A DNA stretch of 64,000 bases, from assembly GCF_001692325.1 (NCBI RefSeq), contig NZ_LXKN01000046.1:248001-312000 (forward strand). Direction: 5' to 3'. The position numbers and the translations under genes were made by a program. This DNA is from Rhizobium sp. AC27/96 (lineage in GTDB: Bacteria > Pseudomonadota > Alphaproteobacteria > Rhizobiales > Rhizobiaceae). Below are positions 7,891 through 16,808 of the stretch, piece by piece (the stretch's first letter is position 1; each line of letters starts with the position of its first letter). The notes under the pieces are model-generated. The model had not been told where the DNA came from, made no database searches, and saw nothing but the letters and a program-made list of their open reading frames with translations.

Positions 7891-9588
7891 ATGAATTCAG
7901 TCTCCGCTCCTTCGGATAGACCGCAGGTCAAGAAGATTTGGCTTGCATCCTATCCGGATATCGTACCGGCAGAACTGCCGCCGCTGGAGCATGCATCACT
8001 CGTCGAGCTGTTGGAGGAAAGCTGCGCGCGCTACGCCGACCGGCCCGCCTTCACCAGCATGGGCAAATCGATCACCTATCGTGATCTCGGCACGCAAACG
8101 CGCAAGATCGCTGCCTGGCTGCAAAGCCTCGGCCTGCAAAAGGGCGACCGGGTCGCCGTGATGATGCCGAACGTGCTGCAGAATCCGATCGCCACCTACG
8201 GCATACTGCGCGCCGGCCTCGTCGTCGTGAACGTCAATCCGCTCTATACGCCGCGCGAACTTGAACACCAGCTTCGCGATTGCGGCGCCAAGGCGATCTT
8301 CGTCCTCGAAAACTTCGCCCATACCGTGGAACAGGTGCTGGCGCATACGGATGTGCGCCATGTGGTGGTCACCTCACTCGGCGACATGCTGGGCGTGAAG
8401 GGCCATATCGTCAATTTCATCGTCCGCAAGGTGAAGAAACTGGTGCCGGCCTGGTCGATCCCGGGCCATCGCAATTTCAAGGCTGTGGTCGCCGAAGGTG
8501 CACGCCTGCCATTGAAGCCCGCCGAGCTTTCCGGAAACGACATCGCTTTCCTGCAATATACCGGCGGCACGACCGGCGTTGCCAAGGGCGCGATCCTGAC
8601 GCATTCCAACCTGCTCGCCAATCAGCTGCAGCTGCTGCTCTGGCTGCAATCCGCCTATATCAACAAGCCGCGGCCCGAGCAGCTGACCTTCGTCTGCGCG
8701 CTGCCGCTCTATCACATTTTCGCGCTGACGGTGAATTCGCTGATGGGCATGTCGCTCGGCGGCCACAACGTGCTGATCGCCAATCCGCGCGATATACCCG
8801 GCTTCATCAAGGAGCTCGGCAAATACAAGTTCGACATGTTCCCGGGCCTCAACACGCTGTTCAATGCCCTGATGAACAATCCGGAATTCACCAAGCTCGA
8901 CCTCTCCAACACCGGGACGCTTGCGGGCGGCATGGCGGTGCAGCGGCCGGTCGCCGAGCGCTGGCAGAAGATGACGGGCGCCTGGATCACCGAAGGCTAC
9001 GGCCTTTCCGAAACATCCCCCGTCGCGAGCGCCAATCGCTTCGACAGCCCGGAATTCACCGGCACGATCGGCCTGCCGATAACAGGCACCGATTTCGATA
9101 TTCGCGACGAAAACGGTAATTCGCTGCCGCTCGGCGAAGTCGGGGAAATCTGCATCCGCGGACCGCAGGTGATGGCCGGCTACTGGAAGCAGCCGGCCGA
9201 AACCGCACGCGTGATGACATCGGACGGCTTCTTCCGCAGCGGCGACATGGGCTTCATGGACGAGCGCGGCTATACGAAGATCGTCGACCGCAAGAAGGAC
9301 ATGATCCTGGTCTCGGGCTTCAACGTCTATCCGAACGAGATCGAAGAAGTTGCCATGATGCATCCTGGCGTTCTCGAGGCGGCGGCAATCGGTGTTGCGG
9401 ACCCGCATTCCGGCGAGGCGGTGAAGCTCTTCATCGTCAAGAAGGACCAAGCTTTGACCGAGGCCGACATCAAGGCGCATTGCGCCGCCAACCTCACCAA
9501 CTACAAGCGTCCTCGCTTCATCGAATTCCGTACCGAGCTGCCGAAATCAAATGTCGGCAAGATCCTGCGCAAGGAGTTGCGCGGCTGA
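7891..9588 (+). CDS. fadD: Long-chain fatty-acid-CoA ligase
   Basis: Acyl-CoA synthetase of 565 residues that activates fatty acids with ATP and CoA through an acyl-adenylate, the entry step to beta-oxidation. The AMP-binding P-loop is YTGGTTGVAKG (about 223-233). Further ANL motifs are ITEGYGLSETSP, RSGDMGFMDERGYTKIVDR and the C-terminal KSNVGKILRKELR with the catalytic lysine. Length matches E. coli FadD (561). The ATG at 7891 is preceded by GAGGAGGA; a GTG six bases earlier is less likely. The gene stands alone, preceded by a palindromic promoter and closed by a terminator at 9610-9644. Confidence 0.9.
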   Translation: MNSVSAPSDRPQVKKIWLASYPDIVPAELPPLEHASLVELLEESCARYADRPAFTSMGKSITYRDLGTQTRKIAAWLQSLGLQKGDRVAVMMPNVLQNPIATYGILRAGLVVVNVNPLYTPRELEHQLRDCGAKAIFVLENFAHTVEQVLAHTDVRHVVVTSLGDMLGVKGHIVNFIVRKVKKLVPAWSIPGHRNFKAVVAEGARLPLKPAELSGNDIAFLQYTGGTTGVAKGAILTHSNLLANQLQLLLWLQSAYINKPRPEQLTFVCALPLYHIFALTVNSLMGMSLGGHNVLIANPRDIPGFIKELGKYKFDMFPGLNTLFNALMNNPEFTKLDLSNTGTLAGGMAVQRPVAERWQKMTGAWITEGYGLSETSPVASANRFDSPEFTGTIGLPITGTDFDIRDENGNSLPLGEVGEICIRGPQVMAGYWKQPAETARVMTSDGFFRSGDMGFMDERGYTKIVDRKKDMILVSGFNVYPNEIEEVAMMHPGVLEAAAIGVADPHSGEAVKLFIVKKDQALTEADIKAHCAANLTNYKRPRFIEFRTELPKSNVGKILRKELRG

Positions 9589-9609
9589 CATAATCCCATG
9601 TCATTCAGG

Positions 9610-9644
9610 AGGCCGTTCGCCTTAGCCGGCGAGCGGCCTTTTTT
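9610..9644 (+). terminator. Rho-independent terminator of fadD
   Basis: A 12-bp stem with one G-T wobble (9610-9621 with 9628-9639), a six-base loop and a following T-run, 22 bases after the fadD stop. Confidence 0.88.
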
Positions 9645-9762
9645 CGTTTTGGACGATACGTGAACTTGATTTACGCCCTACATAGGGAATAGTTTCCGCG
9701 ACCAAACTCAAAGCGCCCTGCCCTGTCTGACGGCTTGTGGCGCGAACCGCAAGGAGCCTCCC

Positions 9763-11388
9763 ATGAACGCCCTCGTCGATCAACTGAAGAGCACCGCATC
9801 GGCAACGAAGGCAACGGACATTCGCGCCGCCTTTGCTGCCGATCCCAAGCGCTTCTCCCACTTCAGCGCTTCCTTCGACGACCTGCTGATGGATTTTTCC
9901 AAGACGGCGGTGAACGACCAGATCCTCGGCCTGCTCGAAAAGCTCGCAACCGAGGGCGGCGTCGCTGCCAAGCGCGAGGAAATGTTCTCCGGCGTTGCCA
10001 TCAATTTCACCGAAAACCGCGCCGTGCTCCACACAGCACTTCGCAACCGCTCCAACACGCCGGTGCTGGTCGACGGCAAGGATGTAATGCCTGACGTCAA
10101 CGCCGTGCTGGCGGCCATGGGCAAGTTTGCCGACGGCATCCGCTCCGGCGCGCTCAAGGGCTCCACGGGCAAGGCGATCACCGATGTCATCAATATCGGC
10201 ATCGGCGGTTCCGATCTCGGCCCGGTCATGGCGACGCTGGCGCTGGCTCCTTTCCATGACGGTCCGCGCTCGCATTTCGTTTCCAACATCGACAGCGCCC
10301 ACATCGCCGACATTCTGAAGCTCGTTAAGCCGGAAACGACGCTCTTCATCGTCGCGTCGAAGACCTTCACGACGATCGAAACGATGACCAATGCCCAGAC
10401 GGCGCGCAAGTTCATCGCCGACGCGCTCGGTGAAGCTGCCGTGCAGCATCATTTCGCCGCCGTCTCGACGGCGCTCGACAAGGTTGCCGCGTTCGGCATC
10501 GACAGCCAGCGCGTTTTCGGCTTCTGGGATTGGGTTGGCGGCCGCTACTCGATCTGGTCGGCCATCGGCCTGCCGCTGATGATCGCCGTCGGCCCGGAAA
10601 ACTTTGGCAAGTTCCTCGACGGCGCGCATGCGATGGACAACCACTTCCGTCAGGCGCCGTTCAAGGAAAACCTGCCGATGCTGCTCGGCCTCATCGGCTT
10701 CTACCATCGCAACGTGCTCGGCTACACGACGCGCGCCATCCTGCCCTATGACCAGCGCCTGTCGCGCTTCCCGGCCTATCTCCAGCAGCTCGACATGGAA
10801 TCGAACGGCAAGGGCGTCACCATCGACGGCACGCCGGTGGAAGGCAATTCCGGTCCGGTCGTCTGGGGCGAACCGGGCACCAACGGCCAGCACGCCTTCT
10901 ACCAGCTCATCCACCAGGGCACGAGCGTCATCCCGGCCGAGTTCATGATCGCCGCCAACGGTTTCGAGCCAGAGCTGCGCCACCAGCATCAGCTGCTGAT
11001 GGCCAATTGCCTTGCACAGTCGGAAGCACTGATGAAGGGCCGCACCTTCGAGGAAGCCAAGGAACAGCTCACCTCCAAGGGCATGGACGACAAGAAGGCC
11101 GATTTCATCGCACCGCATCGCGTCTTCACCGGCAACCGCCCATCAATCACCTTCGTCTACGACAAGCTGACGCCGTTTGCCCTGGGACGCCTGATCGCAC
11201 TCTACGAACATCGAGTCTTCGTCGAAGGCGTGCTGTTCCGCATCAACTCCTTCGACCAGTGGGGCGTCGAGCTCGGCAAGGAACTGGCAACCGGTCTGCT
11301 GCCGGTTGTCGAAGGCAAGGAAAGCGCTACAGGCCACGATTCCTCGACACAAGGTCTGGTGGCTGCGCTGGCAAGCCGCGCGAAGTAA
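9763..11388 (+). CDS. pgi: Glucose-6-phosphate isomerase
   Basis: Cytoplasmic enzyme interconverting glucose-6-phosphate and fructose-6-phosphate, 541 residues (E. coli Pgi 549). Visible family motifs are NIGIGGSDLGPVM (about 145-157), FWDWVGGRYSIWSAIGLP (about 252-269, PGI signature 1 region), QQLDMESNGK with the catalytic Glu, and GTNGQHAFYQLIHQG with the catalytic His. The start has AAGGAG eight bases upstream. It is convergent with the fructokinase gene, which together feed fructose imported by the Frc system into central metabolism. A palindromic repeat fills the gap between them. A long open frame on the opposite strand is a GC-driven shadow. Confidence 0.95.
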   Translation: MNALVDQLKSTASATKATDIRAAFAADPKRFSHFSASFDDLLMDFSKTAVNDQILGLLEKLATEGGVAAKREEMFSGVAINFTENRAVLHTALRNRSNTPVLVDGKDVMPDVNAVLAAMGKFADGIRSGALKGSTGKAITDVINIGIGGSDLGPVMATLALAPFHDGPRSHFVSNIDSAHIADILKLVKPETTLFIVASKTFTTIETMTNAQTARKFIADALGEAAVQHHFAAVSTALDKVAAFGIDSQRVFGFWDWVGGRYSIWSAIGLPLMIAVGPENFGKFLDGAHAMDNHFRQAPFKENLPMLLGLIGFYHRNVLGYTTRAILPYDQRLSRFPAYLQQLDMESNGKGVTIDGTPVEGNSGPVVWGEPGTNGQHAFYQLIHQGTSVIPAEFMIAANGFEPELRHQHQLLMANCLAQSEALMKGRTFEEAKEQLTSKGMDDKKADFIAPHRVFTGNRPSITFVYDKLTPFALGRLIALYEHRVFVEGVLFRINSFDQWGVELGKELATGLLPVVEGKESATGHDSSTQGLVAALASRAK

Positions 11389-11398
11389 GGCATTTATT

Positions 11399-11522
11399 CA
11401 CCTCCCCCTTGAGGGGGGAGGTGGCCGCAAAGAGGCGGGTGGGGGTGACTGAACTCTCCCATTGCCCGAAGGATCACCCCACCCCGGCACTGCGTGCCGA
11501 CCCTCCCCCTCAAGGGGAGGGT
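11399..11522. repeat. Composite palindromic intergenic repeat (RIME-like)
   Basis: This stretch fills the pgi-frk gap. It has a left hairpin (CCTCCCCC with GGGGGGAGG, 11401-11421), a right hairpin (CCCTCCCC with GGGGAGGG, 11501-11521) and inner arms (GGGTGGGGGTGA at about 11437-11448, TCACCCCACCCC at 11474-11485) that can pair with each other. Such mosaic palindromes are scattered through rhizobial intergenic regions and are known there as RIME-type elements; the exact family was not checked. It probably also serves as a two-way terminator for the convergent genes. Confidence 0.7.
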
Positions 11523-11526
11523 TAGA

Positions 11527-12453
11527 CTAGAGCCCGATCTCAGCTGCCCAAGGCGGATTAGCGCCGGCGCGGGACACTGTCACCGCCGCAGCCTTGGCGC
11601 CCAAAGCCAGTGCATCCTGCAGCGCCCTCTCATCGAGCGAAGCCACCTGCGCCTTGGTCAGCAGACCATTCATCTTCAGCGAGGCCAGGATGCCGGCATC
11701 GAAGGTGTCGCCAGCGCCGACCGTATCGACGACGGTGACGCGCTCGCTCGGCACGGAGACTTTCAACGACTTGGTATAGCCCGTCGCCCCCTCGGCACCC
11801 TTCGTCACGACGACCAGCTTGGCGCCCTGGTTCAGCCAGTGAGCGGCGAGTTCGTCATGATTTCCTGATATGCCGAACCACTCCAGATCCTCGTCCGAGA
11901 ATTTCAGGATGTCGGACATGGCGGCCATGCGGCCGATGCGGCCCATATGCGCCTGTTTGTCCTTGATGAAGCCCGGGCGGATATTCGGATCGAGCGAGAT
12001 GACGCGGCTTTGATATTCGCGCTTCATCAGCGCCTCATAGGTTGCGCCGCAGGGATCGGGGATCAGGCTGATCGCGCCGAAATGCAGGGCTTCGCAATCA
12101 TCGCCGAGTGCCGGGAGGTCTGCCTCGGTGATCATGCGGCCAGCGGAGCCTTCATCGTAGAAGGCGTAGGTCGCCTGGCCATTGACGAGCTTGACGAACG
12201 CGATGGTGCTGGGACGCGGTGCGATGGCGCAGTAGCTATAATCCACCTTGGACGCAGACAACGTGTCGCGCAGGATCTCACCCATCATGTCGTCGGCAAT
12301 GCCGGTGAAGAAACCTGTGGGCACGCCGAGGCGGCCAAGCGCTATGGCGGTGTTGAAGATCGCGCCGCCGGCATAGGGCGCAAAGCCCTTTTCGCCCTGC
12401 GTCGTCTCCCGCGGCAGCATGTCGATCAAAGCTTCGCCACAGCACAATATCAT
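11527..12453 (-). CDS. frk: Fructokinase (PfkB family)
   Basis: Sugar kinase of 308 residues that phosphorylates D-fructose to fructose-6-phosphate with ATP. PfkB signatures are present: GEALIDMLP at the N-terminus, YAGGAIFNTAIALGRLG (about 27-43) and the C-terminal DTVGAGDTFDAGIL (about 243-256) with the catalytic Asp and anion hole. Convergence with pgi and proximity to the frc fructose transporter support fructose over other PfkB substrates. It lies downstream of pyrE on the same strand with about 75 bases between, so co-transcription is possible. Confidence 0.85.
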   Translation of the reverse strand: MILCCGEALIDMLPRETTQGEKGFAPYAGGAIFNTAIALGRLGVPTGFFTGIADDMMGEILRDTLSASKVDYSYCAIAPRPSTIAFVKLVNGQATYAFYDEGSAGRMITEADLPALGDDCEALHFGAISLIPDPCGATYEALMKREYQSRVISLDPNIRPGFIKDKQAHMGRIGRMAAMSDILKFSDEDLEWFGISGNHDELAAHWLNQGAKLVVVTKGAEGATGYTKSLKVSVPSERVTVVDTVGAGDTFDAGILASLKMNGLLTKAQVASLDERALQDALALGAKAAAVTVSRAGANPPWAAEIGL

Positions 12454-12530
12454 TCCGGCCTCCCAAAGAGCGCGTCTGTCGTATCCAGGTTCATAAATCG
12501 ATTAGATAAATTCACGGCAAAAGCAAAGCG

Positions 12531-13229
12531 TCAGTTTGTGGGCAGCTCCGAAATGCCGCCGTTCCAGCCCGACCAGGTGAGTGGTGCGTTGAGAAAGGCC
12601 TCGACTTCCTCGAGCGTCTTGTCGTCGAACAGCTTCTGCTCCTTGGCGACCGCAAGCACATCACGCCAGGTGGCGATGTGATGCAGGCGGACCTTCTTGT
12701 TGGCAAAGCGTTCGACCGCCTCCGGGAAAATGCCGTAGTAGAACAGCGCCATGCCATGATCGACGATGCCGCCGGCGGCGCGGATGGCGTCGATGAAGGT
12801 GAACATGCTGCCGCCGGCCGTCGTCAGATCCTCGATGACGAGCACGCGGGCGCCGTCCTTCATGTCACCTTCGATCTGGGCGTTGCGGCCATGTCCCTTC
12901 GGTTGCTTGCGCACATAGATCATCGGCAGGTTCAGCCGCTCCGCCAGGAAGGCGGCGAAGGGAATACCCGCCGTTTCGCCGCCGGCAACGCAGTCGAACT
13001 GCTCGAAGCCGACATTGCGGACGATGATACTTGCGGCGAAATCCATGACCGTCGAGCGGATGCGCGGATAGGAGATCAGCTTGCGGCAATCGATATAGAC
13101 CGGGCTCGCCATGCCGGAGGCAAATTTATAGGGCTTGTCGGCGCTGAAATGGACCGCCTTGATCTCCCAAAGCATCCTGGCCACCAACTCCGCCATGACG
13201 GCGCGATCGGTAAATGTCATCTGGGTCAT
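12531..13229 (-). CDS. pyrE: Orotate phosphoribosyltransferase
   Basis: Pyrimidine synthesis enzyme joining orotate and PRPP to give orotidine monophosphate; 232 residues. The PRPP-binding motif is VLVIEDLTTAGGS (about 125-137), preceded by YVRKQPKGHGRNAQIEG, the flexible catalytic loop. The start at 13229 (MTQMTFTDRAVM) has AGGAG upstream; the frame extends 74 residues further but that part is not OPRTase-like. pyrC lies 3.6 kb upstream on the same strand, split from it by an accessory module. Confidence 0.93.
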   Translation of the reverse strand: MTQMTFTDRAVMAELVARMLWEIKAVHFSADKPYKFASGMASPVYIDCRKLISYPRIRSTVMDFAASIIVRNVGFEQFDCVAGGETAGIPFAAFLAERLNLPMIYVRKQPKGHGRNAQIEGDMKDGARVLVIEDLTTAGGSMFTFIDAIRAAGGIVDHGMALFYYGIFPEAVERFANKKVRLHHIATWRDVLAVAKEQKLFDDKTLEEVEAFLNAPLTWSGWNGGISELPTN

Positions 13230-13362
13230 TCGGGTCTCCTTCGCAGCGCTAATGTTCCAGCGGCAATAGCAGTTGGCGGCCCTGGTTTCCAGACGAATAG
13301 AAGGTTTTGCATGCATCTGTCGCCACGATAGACGCAAGGTCTGCAGGCTGTGGCGGATGCGC

Positions 13363-14013
13363 CTACCGGATCGCGCCGAGATCGGCCGGCAGCATGGTCT
13401 TGAACAGGGCGATCGCTCTATCCCCTTCGTCTCTTTCGATCGAAATCGCATAGCGGACGGCGGCGGCGACCAGCTGCATGGTCAGTCGGGCAATCCTTGC
13501 AAGCTCCACGCGATCACGCTCCGGCCAAAGACGCACGAGAACAGTGAGGAAGGCCTGCGAATGCCATTCCGTATCCTCCGCGTCGACCTGCTGCAGCAGC
13601 TTGTCCGCTTGGGTGGCATGCCAGATATCGCGCATCACGGGCTCGCCAAGAAACATGGCGTAGTAGCCGTCGACAATGCGGCCGAGCCCGGCCTGCAGGT
13701 CGCCGATGCTCTTGATCGCCAGCAGCTCGTCCTCGACGCATTGCCGCCCCTGCTCGTTGAAGCGCTCGGCCAGCACGCGGATGATCGCGGTCTTGTCGGG
13801 GAAATATTGATAGAGCGAGCCGAAGGAGACGTCGGCCTTCTCGACGATCTCGCCCATGCGCAGCGCATCGCTGCCATTGCTGGCGATCAGCTCCGTTGCG
13901 ACAGCCAATATGCGCTCGACCCGTTCGCGACCGCGCTGCTGGCTGGGGATGCGCCGCGGCGTGCCCGCCTCATCCTTGCTGCGCCTGCGTCTCGCCACCG
14001 GTTCCTGCGCCAT
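13363..14013 (-). CDS. TetR-family transcriptional regulator
   Basis: A 216-residue repressor-type protein. The TetR HTH is at about 28-75 (RVERILAVATELI then RMGEIVEKADVSFGSLYQYFPDKTAI); the rest is a ligand/dimer domain of unknown specificity. A basic N-terminal tail (ARRRRSKDEAG) precedes the HTH. It is divergent from a NmrA-like oxidoreductase gene about 100 bases away, and the space between holds repeated and palindromic motifs, so it most likely represses that operon and itself. Confidence 0.85.
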   Translation of the reverse strand: MAQEPVARRRRSKDEAGTPRRIPSQQRGRERVERILAVATELIASNGSDALRMGEIVEKADVSFGSLYQYFPDKTAIIRVLAERFNEQGRQCVEDELLAIKSIGDLQAGLGRIVDGYYAMFLGEPVMRDIWHATQADKLLQQVDAEDTEWHSQAFLTVLVRLWPERDRVELARIARLTMQLVAAAVRYAISIERDEGDRAIALFKTMLPADLGAIR

Positions 14014-14050
14014 TTCATTCCTCGCTCGTCACTGTTGACAAGCAATATAA

Positions 14051-14094
14051 GAGAGTTTATCACATTTGGCAAATGAGAGAATTTATCACATTTT
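14051..14094. promoter_or_regulatory. Candidate TetR operator region
   Basis: Two direct copies of TTTATCACATTT (14056-14067 and 14082-14093) start 26 bases apart, each preceded by GAGAG. Between them sits the perfect inverted repeat CATTT-GGC-AAATG (14063-14075). The cluster lies between the divergent tetR and NmrA-like genes, 20-60 bases from the latter start. Confidence 0.5.
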
Positions 14095-14112
14095 GAACCT
14101 GGGGAGTTTGAT

Positions 14113-14937
14113 ATGCAGATCTCGACAGTCGCCATCATCGGCGGATTGGGAAAAACCGGAGGCCGGGTCGCCGAGCGACTGAAGGAGCGTGGCATCCATG
14201 TCCGCGCCGCATCGCGCTCGACGACGCCTCGCTTCGATTGGCAGGACCGCGGCACATGGCGTCAGGCGCTGGAAGGCGCTTCCACCGCCTATGTCACCTT
14301 CCAGCCGGATCTTGCCGTCGCCTGGGCGGCCGAAGCAATTTCGGCCTTTGCGAAGACGGCAGTCGTGGCTGGTGTCGGGCATATCGTCCTGCTGTCTGGC
14401 CGCGGCGAGGACGGCGCTGTCCTCAGCGAAAGGGAACTCAAGGCTGTCGGCGTCGACTACACCATTCTGCGTGCCAGCTGGTTCAACCAGAATTTCAGCG
14501 AGGGTGCCTTTCTGGACGGGCTTCTCCAGGGAAAGCTGGCCTTGCCGGCCGGAGATGTCGTCGAACCTTTCGTTGATGCAGGCGATCTTGCCGACGCCGC
14601 GGTCGAGGCTCTGACCAATCCGCGCCATCGCAACCAGACCTACGAGCTGACGGGACCTCGTGCTCTGACGTTCCGCGACGCCGTTTCCGAAATCGCGGCC
14701 GCTTCCGGCCGGGCTGTTACCTACGAAACAGTCCCTATTGATGCCTTTATCGCCGAGATGACCGCTTTCGGCTTGCCGCAAGAGGCGACCGATCTCCTGC
14801 ATGAACTGTTCACGCAAGTTCTGGACGGGCGCAATTCTCGCGTCGAAGAAGGCGTGAGACAGATCCTTGGAAGGCAACCAAAGGATTTTTCCGATTATGC
14901 CCGCGAAACCGCATCAACCGGCATCTGGAGCATCTAG
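14113..14937 (+). CDS. NmrA-like NAD(P)-binding oxidoreductase
   Basis: A 274-residue Rossmann protein of the atypical SDR/NmrA-NAD(P)H azoreductase-like group. The nucleotide-binding motif is IIGGLGKTGGRVAERL (8-23). It lacks the classical Tyr-x-x-x-Lys pair at the usual place, but has LRASWFNQNFSEG typical of the family. It likely reduces quinones or azo compounds or acts as a redox sensor. Its stop is two bases before the next gene, a DUF1772 membrane protein, so the two form an operon, divergent from and probably controlled by the TetR gene. Confidence 0.75.
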   Translation: MQISTVAIIGGLGKTGGRVAERLKERGIHVRAASRSTTPRFDWQDRGTWRQALEGASTAYVTFQPDLAVAWAAEAISAFAKTAVVAGVGHIVLLSGRGEDGAVLSERELKAVGVDYTILRASWFNQNFSEGAFLDGLLQGKLALPAGDVVEPFVDAGDLADAAVEALTNPRHRNQTYELTGPRALTFRDAVSEIAAASGRAVTYETVPIDAFIAEMTAFGLPQEATDLLHELFTQVLDGRNSRVEEGVRQILGRQPKDFSDYARETASTGIWSI

Positions 14938-14939
14938 CC

Positions 14940-15419
14940 ATGACCTTTCCGATCACCAATATCGCCCTTATCGTCGCGGCGCTCAGCAGCGGCCTTCTGG
15001 CTGGCGTCTACTTCGCCTTCTCGACATTCATCATGCAGGCCTTTGCCCGCCTCCCTGCCGACCAGGGGATCGCCGCCATGCAATCGATCAACACGACGAT
15101 CGTGCGCTCGCCCTTTATCGTGCTGTTCCTGCTCACGGCGGCGCTGTCGATATTCATCGCCGTGATGGCAATCCTCTATTGGCGCGGCGGCATCAGCGTG
15201 CTGATGCTGGCCGGGGCCGCGCTCTATATCGTCGCCAGCCTTCTTTCGACCATGGTGTTCAACGTGCCGTTGAACGACGCGCTGGACAAGGTCGACGGGC
15301 ACACGGCGGAAGGAGCCCAGCTCTGGTCGACCTATCTCAGCGACTGGACACGCTGGAACCATGTGCGCACCGTGGCATCGCTTCTTGCGGCATGTGCCTT
15401 CGTGCGGGCCTTGTTCTGA
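14940..15419 (+). CDS. DUF1772-family membrane protein
   Basis: A 159-residue protein with about four membrane segments (around residues 5-25, 58-78, 82-103, 138-157). The conserved Asn/Asp-rich loop VFNVPLNDALDKVDG, followed by WSTYLSDWTRWNHVRT, marks DUF1772, a family that includes fungal anthrone oxygenases. Its role in bacteria is unknown; pairing with a NAD(P)-binding protein suggests detoxification of aromatic or quinone compounds. It is two bases downstream of the NmrA-like gene. Confidence 0.75.
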   Translation: MTFPITNIALIVAALSSGLLAGVYFAFSTFIMQAFARLPADQGIAAMQSINTTIVRSPFIVLFLLTAALSIFIAVMAILYWRGGISVLMLAGAALYIVASLLSTMVFNVPLNDALDKVDGHTAEGAQLWSTYLSDWTRWNHVRTVASLLAACAFVRALF

Positions 15420-15459
15420 CTGGCTCGCAAAGCATCGACGCGTCTAACGAAATGATTGC

Positions 15460-16614
15460 CTAGACTGCGTGAAGATAGGCCGCGACCTCGACACGGTTGC
15501 GGCCGTTGCGCTTTGCCACATAAAGCGCCTTGTCGGCGGCGCGAAGGACCTCATCGAAACCGATGCCCTTGACCGTGCCGGTCGCAACACCGGCACTGAC
15601 CGTGCAGACCAGGGCCTTGTCGTCAATGCTGACCACCTGCCCGGCAAAGGCGTCTCGCACCCGTTCGGCCACCTGCTCGGCGCGACCGGGCAGCGTATTG
15701 TCGAGCACCAGCGCGAATTCCTCGCCGCCAAGCCGGGCGACCGTATCGGACGAGCGCAGGCCTACGGACAGCTCCTTGCCGAAAAGCCTGAGCACGAGAT
15801 CGCCCGCAGCATGGCCATGCTGATCGTTGATCGCCTTGAACCGATCGATATCGAAGACGATGACGGCCATCGACGGGCCAAAGGTGCGGTGGCCGTAAAG
15901 ATCGAAAAGGGCGCGGCGATTGAGCAGCCCCGTCAGGGAATCGGTGATCGCCTCCTGCCGGTGCAACGCCGCCTGCCGCCATTGGTGCAGAGCAAGCGAC
16001 AGCGCGCCAATCCCGGTCATGCCCGCGATGCAGACGGCAAGGCTGAAATCCTCCGCCCAGTTGTCCGGCGCGCGGCCCAGCACAAGCTTGCCGTCCGCGA
16101 TCAGCACTGCCGCGCAGAGCACGAAAGAAATGGCCGTCAAAGTGTAGAGCGCGGTGATGCCATAGAGCGGCGTGGGGGCTTCATGGCGGCTCAGCCAATA
16201 CTCGCGCGCCGTCAGCAGCAGAAGCAGGCTGATGACGAGATTGTCGCCGATGAAGGCCAGCCCATCATAGCCCGCCAGCATCGGCCCGACCGAGGCGGCA
16301 ATGCCGACCAGGCATCCGAGCAGAAAGCGCGCCTTTGAAAGACGGCGCGTGCGGAATTGATGACCGGCGACCCAGATCGTGGCGAAGCCGATGAAAAACA
16401 ACACAAAAGTCAGATTGGCAAAAATCGGCAGGGGTCTGTCGACATAGGCGCCATATATGAAGATGCCGGCAACAAGCGGGACCAGGCCGGCGGAGCACGT
16501 CAAAAGGAAAGTATCAGGCCGGCGCGAAAACCAGCTTCCCACCAGTGTGACCGCAAGGCAGGACGCCGAGACGCCGAGCGCGAGAAGGAGGGAGTTGTAA
16601 TCGACCAGCATCAT
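15460..16614 (-). CDS. Membrane-bound diguanylate cyclase (GGDEF)
   Basis: A 384-residue protein. Residues 8-210 hold about six membrane segments of an uncharacterised sensor region. Residues 215-380 are a GGDEF domain: DSLTGLLNRRAL, FDIDRFKAINDQHGHAAGD, and the active-site motif GGEEF at 296-300. An inhibitory I-site RxxD (RSSD, 287-290) stands five residues before it, so product feedback is expected. It should make cyclic di-GMP, which governs motility and attachment. No EAL domain or partner gene is adjacent. The 194 bases upstream are A+T-rich and hold no other gene. Confidence 0.88.
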   Translation of the reverse strand: MMLVDYNSLLLALGVSASCLAVTLVGSWFSRRPDTFLLTCSAGLVPLVAGIFIYGAYVDRPLPIFANLTFVLFFIGFATIWVAGHQFRTRRLSKARFLLGCLVGIAASVGPMLAGYDGLAFIGDNLVISLLLLLTAREYWLSRHEAPTPLYGITALYTLTAISFVLCAAVLIADGKLVLGRAPDNWAEDFSLAVCIAGMTGIGALSLALHQWRQAALHRQEAITDSLTGLLNRRALFDLYGHRTFGPSMAVIVFDIDRFKAINDQHGHAAGDLVLRLFGKELSVGLRSSDTVARLGGEEFALVLDNTLPGRAEQVAERVRDAFAGQVVSIDDKALVCTVSAGVATGTVKGIGFDEVLRAADKALYVAKRNGRNRVEVAAYLHAV

Positions 16615-16808
16615 GCTCTTTCGACGGTCTCTTCATTACCGTAGGGGATCAATGACACGCTAGCCCTCAAGGGTATCAAATTAGTTACGGCAAATAATAA
16701 AGAAAATATATTTCAACAAAATATACGTTCCATATCGCGACAATGAACGAATACTTATCGTTAATACTGCTTATAAATTCAGAAATACTTATATACACAA
16801 AAACTAAA

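Noticed and set aside
8374..9480. Open frame antisense to fadD
   Set aside because: It is fully contained opposite fadD, with no motif.
9622..11118. Long open frame antisense to pgi (498 codons)
   Set aside because: It lies fully opposite an unmistakable pgi; its translation is low-complexity Arg/Val/Gly-rich with no domain, as expected from high-GC third positions.
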